Shown here in pieces: positions 32,622 through 38,233 of a stretch of DNA of 38,233 nucleotides. The first letter of the stretch is position 1, and the number at the start of each line of letters is the position of its first letter. The notes beneath the pieces were generated by a model, which was not told where the DNA came from, searched no databases, and saw only the letters and a list, made by a program, of their open reading frames with translations. The position numbers were made by a program, and so were the translations under genes. Source of the DNA: Nitrospirota bacterium (lineage in GTDB: Bacteria > Nitrospirota > Thermodesulfovibrionia > Thermodesulfovibrionales > Dissulfurispiraceae); the NCBI GenBank assembly GCA_015233655.1, contig JADFXI010000015.1, positions 1 to 38,233 on the forward strand, written 5' to 3'.

Positions 32622-33647
32622 TTAGCATATTCTCGGCAGTTGCTCCCCGGCCAGCATGTCTATGATGCGTGTCCCTCCAATAACTGTCTTAAGCAGCAGC
32701 ATGCCGCGGTCACGGCTTTCACCGCAGCAGACTTCGCCGATTACCGCTGCGCCGGCTCCCAGAGGATGCCCTTTCATTTTTTCTATCAGCCTGGCTGCCT
32801 CGCCGGACCCAACTATCGCCAAAAGTATCCCTTCGTTTGCAACATAAAGAGGATCAAGACCCAAAAGATCGCAGGCGCCTCTCACCCCATCAGGCACAGG
32901 CAGCAACTGTTCATTTATCGAAATGCACCGCCCCGATTCCAGGGCAATTTCCTTCAGCGTTGTAGCCACGCCGCCCCTTGTAGGGTCTCGCATCATATGT
33001 ACCGCTCCGGAAATGCCGAGCATCTCTGCGACTAGCCCGTTCAAAGCAGCCGTATCGCTGACCACCGGGGGATCAAACGCAAGACCGTTCCGCTCAGCCA
33101 TTACCGCGATGCCGTGGTTCCCTATCGGCCCGCTGATTATGACCTTATCGCCCTCCATGACCCTGTGCGGGCCGAGATCACATCCGCCGGTAATAATGCC
33201 TATTCCCGACGTATTGATAAACAAGCCGTCTCCCTTGCCCTTATCGACAACTTTCGTGTCCCCGGCAACTACGCTGACACCGGCCTTTTTAGCGGCTTCG
33301 GCCATTGACGCTATAACACGCCTCAAATCATTAACAGGAAATCCTTCCTCGATGATAAAGCCGGTTGCTATATATAGCGGGGTTGAACCTGCCATTGAGA
33401 GATCGTTGACCGTGCCGTTGATCGCCAGATCGCCTATGTTCCCCCCAGGGAAAAAAAGAGGGGACACGACATAAGAATCAGTTGTAAAAGCAAGCTCTGG
33501 ACTCCCCACAGCATCGTTGATAATTGGGATGCGGATGACCGCGGAGTCGCCCAGCTGACCCATATTAAATGCAGGAGCAAAGTGTTCCCTGATCATCTTG
33601 TGCATGAGTTTTCCGCCGCTTCCGTGCCCCAGTAAAATACGTTCCAT
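32622..33647 (-). CDS. hypE: HypE, hydrogenase maturation carbamoyl dehydratase
   Basis: 341 residues of the PurM/AIR-synthase fold: RILLGHGSGGKLMHKMI at the N-terminus, FTTDSYVVSPLFFPGGNIGDLAINGTVNDLSM, and AVHMMRDPTRGGVATTLKEIA. The C-terminus ends PRIC, carrying the cysteine that HypF carbamoylates and HypE dehydrates to a thiocyanate, the source of the cyanide ligands of NiFe hydrogenases. No hypA, B, C, D or F gene is in the window. It begins eight bases after the FN3 lipoprotein stop. Confidence 0.95.
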   Translation of the reverse strand: MERILLGHGSGGKLMHKMIREHFAPAFNMGQLGDSAVIRIPIINDAVGSPELAFTTDSYVVSPLFFPGGNIGDLAINGTVNDLSMAGSTPLYIATGFIIEEGFPVNDLRRVIASMAEAAKKAGVSVVAGDTKVVDKGKGDGLFINTSGIGIITGGCDLGPHRVMEGDKVIISGPIGNHGIAVMAERNGLAFDPPVVSDTAALNGLVAEMLGISGAVHMMRDPTRGGVATTLKEIALESGRCISINEQLLPVPDGVRGACDLLGLDPLYVANEGILLAIVGSGEAARLIEKMKGHPLGAGAAVIGEVCCGESRDRGMLLLKTVIGGTRIIDMLAGEQLPRIC

Positions 33648-33655
33648 ATTACCGG

Positions 33656-34639
33656 TTACCGGTCCTGCGGAGGAGGGTTGACTTCCAGCAGTGCCGATGC
33701 TCCACCTTCCCTGGAAGTTCCTAACGCCGTAACATAGTATGTCGTTTGGGAGTTGAGGGGACTGTTATCTTTGAATGTGGGTGTGACTGCTTCACCAATG
33801 AATCCAAAGTTGCTTTCCGTCGCCCTTTTCCGGTACACATGATAACGTTTTACCCAGGTCTCGGGGTTCTCATTCCACAAAAGCACCAGGCCGCCCTGCC
33901 GGGCATACACATATTTTAACGCTGAAGGCTTGGAAGGCACAAAGTCAGCCGGGTTGACTTCGAGCACTTCCGAAGGAAACCCTTCATCCTTGATGTCGGA
34001 ATCGAGCAGTGATCTGACAAAATAATATGAGGGCAGATAAGTTTCCACTTTGTCGCTGAATAGAGGGCCGCTCAATGCAGACTTGTTCAAAAGTACTGCG
34101 CTCGAAACGTTCTTGTCACGGCCCTTGTAAATGTTATATTTTATCTTTCCCTCCGCTGCCTTCCATCTGATGTCGACAGCATCGTTTTTCACCTCATAAG
34201 ATAATCCGGCGGGTGCAGGCGGGAGCATTAAGGGCGTGACTTTAATGACAGGAGACTGATCGCTTATAATGTTCCTGACGCTGAGCACCAGTATTCTATA
34301 GAAATAGGCAGTGCCTGCCGTAAAATCATTGTCTGTATAATGCGTCACATTAGCCGGCAGAAAAACGATATTCTTAAATTCAGTCGGAATTTTATCCGAG
34401 TTCCCGACAGCCTTCTCAACATAAAAACCCTTAATGAGGTCCTGCATGTCCGATGACACAGAGTAAGACCACGAAAGCAGCAACGCATCTTCACGATGCA
34501 CGACCGAAATGTTCGTTACAGGAGCGGGCTTAACAAAAGTTACAAGCGTAGGTTCACCTTTCTTACCGCAAGACGTAAGCAATGCGCCTGCTGTAAAACA
34601 AATCACGAAGATAGAAAATACGAAACCGCGAAATTTCAT
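33656..34639 (-). CDS. Lipoprotein with fibronectin type III-like domains
   Basis: 327 residues. The signal peptide FVFSIFVICFTAGALLTSCGKKGEP has lipobox LTSC (Cys24), and CGKKGEP recalls the LptM/YifL-type motif after the lipidated cysteine. Three FN3-like segments can be traced: PAPVTNISVVHREDALLLSWSY (about 38-135), PPAPAGLSYEVKNDAVDIRWKA (about 138-225) and PSKPSALKYVYARQGGLVLLWNE (about 235-320). It is probably anchored to a membrane, facing the periplasm. Function unknown. Its ATG overlaps the argH stop by four bases. Confidence 0.87.
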   Translation of the reverse strand: MKFRGFVFSIFVICFTAGALLTSCGKKGEPTLVTFVKPAPVTNISVVHREDALLLSWSYSVSSDMQDLIKGFYVEKAVGNSDKIPTEFKNIVFLPANVTHYTDNDFTAGTAYFYRILVLSVRNIISDQSPVIKVTPLMLPPAPAGLSYEVKNDAVDIRWKAAEGKIKYNIYKGRDKNVSSAVLLNKSALSGPLFSDKVETYLPSYYFVRSLLDSDIKDEGFPSEVLEVNPADFVPSKPSALKYVYARQGGLVLLWNENPETWVKRYHVYRKRATESNFGFIGEAVTPTFKDNSPLNSQTTYYVTALGTSREGGASALLEVNPPPQDR

Positions 34640-36009
34640 TTAAGGGAATTCCGGAATCGCTTAATCTGCGCCTTTACAGCGGTCGGCGAAGTGCCCCCGT
34701 ATGATTTCTTGGCATTGACCGATGCCGAAGAACTAATAACATCAAAAACATCTTTTTCTATCTTAGGTGAAAATAAGCGGTATGATTCCAAATCCAAATC
34801 ATGTAACTGCTTACCGTTATCAAGGCAAAAACGCACAATCTTGCCGGTTATTTCATGTGCAGTCCTGAAAGGCAGTCCCTTATTCACAAGGTATTCGGCA
34901 ATGTCGGTGGCGGTAGAGAAGGCCGCGTCACTGCTTTGCCTAAGTCTCGCCGCGTCGAAAGTCATGTTCTTCAACATCTCAGGAAGGATCGAAAGCACAG
35001 CCCTCAGAGTATCGGCAGTATCAAAAAGCGGCTCCTTGTCTTCCTGCATGTCCCTGTTATAAGTCATGGGGAGGCCTTTCATAACAGTAAGGAGACTCAT
35101 CAGATTGCCGTAAACTCTGCCAGTCTTGCCGCGCATTAATTCAGCTACATCAGGGTTCTTCTTCTGCGGCATTATGCTGGAGCCGGTAGCAAACGCATCG
35201 GCTATTTCGACAAAACCGAATTCCTCTGAAGACCATAGGACCATTTCCTCCGCCATCCTGGAGACATGCATCATGAGTACCGCTGCACAGGACAGAAACT
35301 CCAGCGCAAAGTCCCGGTCCGAAACAGAGTCCATACTATTGTCTGAAACAGAGTCGAACTTCAGCAGAGATGCAACGTACTGTCTGTCTATCGGCAAACC
35401 TGTCCCGGCAAGCGCGCATGAGCCGAGCGGCAGCACATTAATCCGCTTAAGCGCATCTCCGAATCTCATGCGGTCCCTGCGGAACATCTGTGCATACGCC
35501 ATGACGTGGTGCGCCAGAAGGACAGGCTGCGCCCTCTGAGTGTGCGTGTAGCCCGGCATAACAATCCCAAGCGTGCCGTCAGCCAGGTCGGCCAAAACTG
35601 TCTCAAGCCTCCTGAGAAGCCCGATAATTTCCTCGACAGAGGCCCTGACATAGAGCCTCAAATCAAGCGCCACCTGGTCATTGCGGGAACGTGCAGTGTG
35701 GAGCATGCCGCCCGCGTCTCCGACCTTCTTGATGAGCGCGGCTTCTATATTCATATGAATGTCTTCAAGTTCCTCTCTGAACCTGAAGCGGCCCTCTTCT
35801 ATTTCTGTCCAGATGTCCTTCAGCCCTCTAACAATGCGCCCAGAGTCGCGTTTTGAAATTATGCCCTGCTTTGAAAGCATCTTTGCGTGCGCAATACTGC
35901 CTTCAATATCGTATTTCCAGAGCTTCTTATCGAAGGATATTGACTCAGTGAAGTCCTCAACGCTCTTAGACGTCTTTTCGGTAAACCTTCCTGCCCAGGG
36001 TTTCTTCAT
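34636..36009 (-). CDS. argH: Argininosuccinate lyase
   Basis: 457 residues, full length. It cleaves argininosuccinate to arginine and fumarate in the last step of arginine synthesis. Visible signatures are MKKPWAGRFTEKTSKSVEDFTESI, HTARSRNDQVALDLRLYV, PGYTHTQRAQPVLLAHH and the superfamily signature GSSIMPQKKNPDVAELMRGK. The catalytic serine lies in the flexible GSSIMPQ loop. It begins three bases after the EF-G-like gene stops and overlaps the FN3 lipoprotein, so it is in one operon with both. No argG is in the window. Confidence 0.97.
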   Translation of the reverse strand: MKKPWAGRFTEKTSKSVEDFTESISFDKKLWKYDIEGSIAHAKMLSKQGIISKRDSGRIVRGLKDIWTEIEEGRFRFREELEDIHMNIEAALIKKVGDAGGMLHTARSRNDQVALDLRLYVRASVEEIIGLLRRLETVLADLADGTLGIVMPGYTHTQRAQPVLLAHHVMAYAQMFRRDRMRFGDALKRINVLPLGSCALAGTGLPIDRQYVASLLKFDSVSDNSMDSVSDRDFALEFLSCAAVLMMHVSRMAEEMVLWSSEEFGFVEIADAFATGSSIMPQKKNPDVAELMRGKTGRVYGNLMSLLTVMKGLPMTYNRDMQEDKEPLFDTADTLRAVLSILPEMLKNMTFDAARLRQSSDAAFSTATDIAEYLVNKGLPFRTAHEITGKIVRFCLDNGKQLHDLDLESYRLFSPKIEKDVFDVISSSASVNAKKSYGGTSPTAVKAQIKRFRNSLK

Positions 36010-36012
36010 GGC

Positions 36013-38109
36013 CTACTGGTGCTCTTCAGCCTTTATTTTCTGACGCTCGGCAATGATCTTCTGCGTAATGTGAGAAGGCACTTCCTCATAATGGGACGAC
36101 TCCATCGAATAGAGTCCCCTGCCGGACGTAATGCTCTGGAGCTGGTTGGCATAAGTCAGCATCTCTGCCATTGGGACAAGTGCGTTGATTTTCTGGTTGC
36201 CGCCGGCTTGCGGTTCGACACCCTGAACTTTCCCGCGCCGGGTGTTCAGGTCTCCTATGACAGAACCGAGCGTGTCCTCCGGGGTGGTAACTTCAACTTT
36301 CATGATCGGTTCAAGCAGTACCGGCCTGGCATCCTGTACAACTTTCTTAAAGGCCATTGATCCGGCTATCTTGAACGCCATTTCCGACGAGTCGACTGAA
36401 TGATAAGTGCCGTCATAGAGCGTGACCTTGACGTCGACCATCTGGTATCCTGCAATAACGCCCTCGTGCATGGCCTCGACTATCCCTTTCTCGACTGCCG
36501 GTCTGTATTGATGAGGGATTACGCCGCCGACTATTCTGTCGGTAAACTCGTAACCGCCACCCCTGGGCAGCGGCTCCATTTCGATCCAGCAATCGCCGTA
36601 TTGCCCCCGTCCCCCGGATTGCTTCTTGTACCTGCCCTGCCCCTTAGCAAAAACGCGTATAGTCTCCCTGTAGGGGATTTTGGGGGTCTTCATGGCGACT
36701 TCGACCCCGAATTTTCTCTTGAGTTTTTCGAGTGAGACCTCCAGGTGCACCTGTCCCATGCCGGAGAGAATCATTTCCTTCGATTCCTCGTCGCGCGTGA
36801 AATGAAGGGTCGGGTCCTCTTCGAGAATTCTGTGAAGTCCGACACTGACCTTCTCTTCATCACCTTTTGTTTTTGGCGCTATTGCATAAGAGATCAGCGG
36901 CTCGGCGAACTTGACCCTTTGAAGCACAATAGGGTGATGCTCTTCACATAGCGTATCACCGACGTTCGTGTCCTTTAATTTGACTACAGCCGCTATTTCG
37001 CCCGGCCCGGCTGTCTGGGTTGGGACATGTTTTTTGCCCTGAAGGTAAAAAACCTGGCCGATCCTTTCTTTGCTGCCGGTTTCAGAGTTAAGGACAGTAG
37101 AGTCGGCTTTCAATATTCCGGAATAGACCCTGAAAATCGACATTTTCCCCGAATAGGGGTCCGCAACTGTCTTGAAGACATAAGCGGTAAGCGGATCAGT
37201 TTCTACAGGTTTTCTCTCAATCTCTTTTCCATCTTTGGGGTTCTTGCCGCGCACAGGCGATATCCTGCTCATGTCTTCAGGTGACGGCAGGCAGAGCAGC
37301 GCCGAGTCCAGAAGCTGGCTTGCGCCGACATTGAGCGTAGCGGAGCCGCATATAACAGGTATAAATCTCCGGGTAAGCGAGGCTTCCCTGACACCCTTCA
37401 TTATTTCCTCTTTTGAAAGTTCCGTCCCCTCAAGGTATTTTTCCAACAGAGAGTCGTCCGACTCAGCAATCTTTTCAACCAGCTTCTTCCTGTATTCTGC
37501 AGCCTTATCCTGCATGGATGAAGGGACATCGGATTCCACAGTCTTTCCGTCTTTCACAACATACGCCTTCATCGCAACGAGATCAATTATTCCCGTGAAG
37601 CCCTCGCCCTCGCCAATGGGGATATAAAGCGGGACCGCCTCAGACTCAAAAGACTTCTCAAGCTCCCCGACCGCCATGTAGAAATTAGCAGCCTCCTTGT
37701 CGAGCTTATTTACAAAGACGACACGCGGCACTTCAAATTCGCAGGCATACTTCCATATCTTTTCGGTTTCAGCTTTTACGCCTGATATTGCGCTGACAAT
37801 TACGACCGCCCCATCGGATACCCTGAGACTGCCCCTGGTATCTTCAATAAAATTTATAAAACCGGGGGTATCTATAAGATTGAAGCGCGTGTTCTTCCAA
37901 TCACAGTAAGCAACCGCGGACACCACGCTTATTTTCCGGGAAATCTCTTCAGGCTCGCAATCCGTTGTAGTATTTCCGCCCTCGACACTGCCGACCCTGT
38001 CTATTACCCCGGCATTGAACAACATAGCCTCTGTCAATGAAGTCTTGCCGGCCCCGCTATGAGCTATAATTGCTACATTTCTGATCTGCCCAGCGTTCAA
38101 TCCTGACAT
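36013..38109 (-). CDS. Elongation factor G-like GTPase (EF-G paralogue)
   Basis: 698 residues with the five-domain EF-G layout. GTPase motifs are AHSGAGKTSL (G1), DTPGFINF (G3) and VNKLDKE (G4). The switch I region reads TTTDCEPEEISRKISV in place of the canonical MDxxxQExERGITI, so the usual G2 threonine context is altered. Domain IV is recognisable (GGRGQYGDCWIEMEPL, GVIPHQYRPAVEKGI), as is domain V (LLEPIMKVEVTTPEDTLGSVIGDL). Such a switch I is typical of the second EF-G class that coexists with canonical EF-G, so this is less likely to be the main translocase. It starts two bases after the preceding gene, with CAGGGGGTAGTT as ribosome site. Confidence 0.88.
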   Translation of the reverse strand: MSGLNAGQIRNVAIIAHSGAGKTSLTEAMLFNAGVIDRVGSVEGGNTTTDCEPEEISRKISVVSAVAYCDWKNTRFNLIDTPGFINFIEDTRGSLRVSDGAVVIVSAISGVKAETEKIWKYACEFEVPRVVFVNKLDKEAANFYMAVGELEKSFESEAVPLYIPIGEGEGFTGIIDLVAMKAYVVKDGKTVESDVPSSMQDKAAEYRKKLVEKIAESDDSLLEKYLEGTELSKEEIMKGVREASLTRRFIPVICGSATLNVGASQLLDSALLCLPSPEDMSRISPVRGKNPKDGKEIERKPVETDPLTAYVFKTVADPYSGKMSIFRVYSGILKADSTVLNSETGSKERIGQVFYLQGKKHVPTQTAGPGEIAAVVKLKDTNVGDTLCEEHHPIVLQRVKFAEPLISYAIAPKTKGDEEKVSVGLHRILEEDPTLHFTRDEESKEMILSGMGQVHLEVSLEKLKRKFGVEVAMKTPKIPYRETIRVFAKGQGRYKKQSGGRGQYGDCWIEMEPLPRGGGYEFTDRIVGGVIPHQYRPAVEKGIVEAMHEGVIAGYQMVDVKVTLYDGTYHSVDSSEMAFKIAGSMAFKKVVQDARPVLLEPIMKVEVTTPEDTLGSVIGDLNTRRGKVQGVEPQAGGNQKINALVPMAEMLTYANQLQSITSGRGLYSMESSHYEEVPSHITQKIIAERQKIKAEEHQ

Positions 38110-38111
38110 AA

Positions 38112-38233
38112 CTACCCCCTGTTAATAATTTCTTCTATTATTGGCATGTATTCTGTCTTGCGTTCGAAGGTCTTGGACCACAATTTAAGGACTAAAAAAG
38201 TGAGAGCGAAAAGGCCGAACCCGCCGGTGGCTG
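38112..38233 (-). CDS. C-terminal fragment of a membrane protein (5' end cut by window edge)
   Basis: The minus strand is open from the window edge to TAG at 38114-38112, encoding about 40 residues: a hydrophobic helix (GGFGLFALTFLVLKLW) followed by a charged tail ending EEIINRG. This looks like the last transmembrane helix and cytoplasmic tail of a small membrane protein. Its stop overlaps the ribosome site of the EF-G-like gene, so it is in the same operon. The frame is too short for the ORF track and too incomplete to name. Confidence 0.55.
   Translation of the reverse strand, partial: ATGGFGLFALTFLVLKLWSKTFERKTEYMPIIEEIINRG

Overview
The window is about half G+C and densely packed, with mostly co-directional genes in overlapping operons. 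Its gene content fits a Gram-negative, anaerobe-like bacterium of the Nitrospirota or deltaproteobacterial type: a PilMNOPQ pilus operon, TonB, SurA, many Fe-S and radical-SAM proteins, LarE, HypE, and HD-GYP and HDOD regulators. The phylum is inferred from gene content only. No rRNA, tRNA, CRISPR array, insertion sequence or prophage was seen.

Layout. (1) 1-4.0 kb: a truncated NodU/CmcH carbamoyltransferase, osmC with its own promoter, a 57-residue lipoprotein translationally coupled to a ferredoxin-nitroreductase, and a divergent HD-GYP protein. (2) 4.0-5.4 kb: an unrecognised cysteine-rich protein forming its own transcription unit, then a Phd/ParE-type toxin-antitoxin pair with an operator-like promoter. 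(3) 15.1-5.4 kb, minus strand: eight tightly linked genes (TIGR03960-type radical SAM/DUF2344 fusion, rng, larE, GlcF-like Fe-S protein, DUF3786 protein, membrane-anchored beta-sandwich protein, GT2, B12-type radical SAM). Most junctions overlap by 1-8 bases. (4) 15.2-16.3 kb: tonB and a small DUF3553-like gene. (5) 21.5-16.4 kb, minus strand: pilMNOPQ, preceded by a convincing sigma-54 (-24/-12) promoter. (6) 21.9-27.1 kb: two large paralogous exported proteins made of bacterial Ig-like domains and a predicted seven-bladed NHL-like propeller. The second also carries five cysteine-paired tandem modules. (7) 27.1-28.9 kb: an HDOD protein and a divergent leucine-carboxymethyltransferase-like enzyme. 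(8) 38.2-28.9 kb, minus strand: housekeeping genes (membrane protein fragment, EF-G-like GTPase, argH, FN3 lipoprotein, hypE, surA, rluB, aspS).

The most interesting zone is 21.5-27.1 kb. A 389-base regulatory region separates a pilus assembly operon with a sigma-54 signature from two modular surface proteins, each with its own sigma-70-like promoter. This suggests, without proving it, that pili and surface display are regulated near one another. HD-GYP and HDOD proteins in the same window make cyclic-di-GMP control of surface behaviour a reasonable hypothesis.
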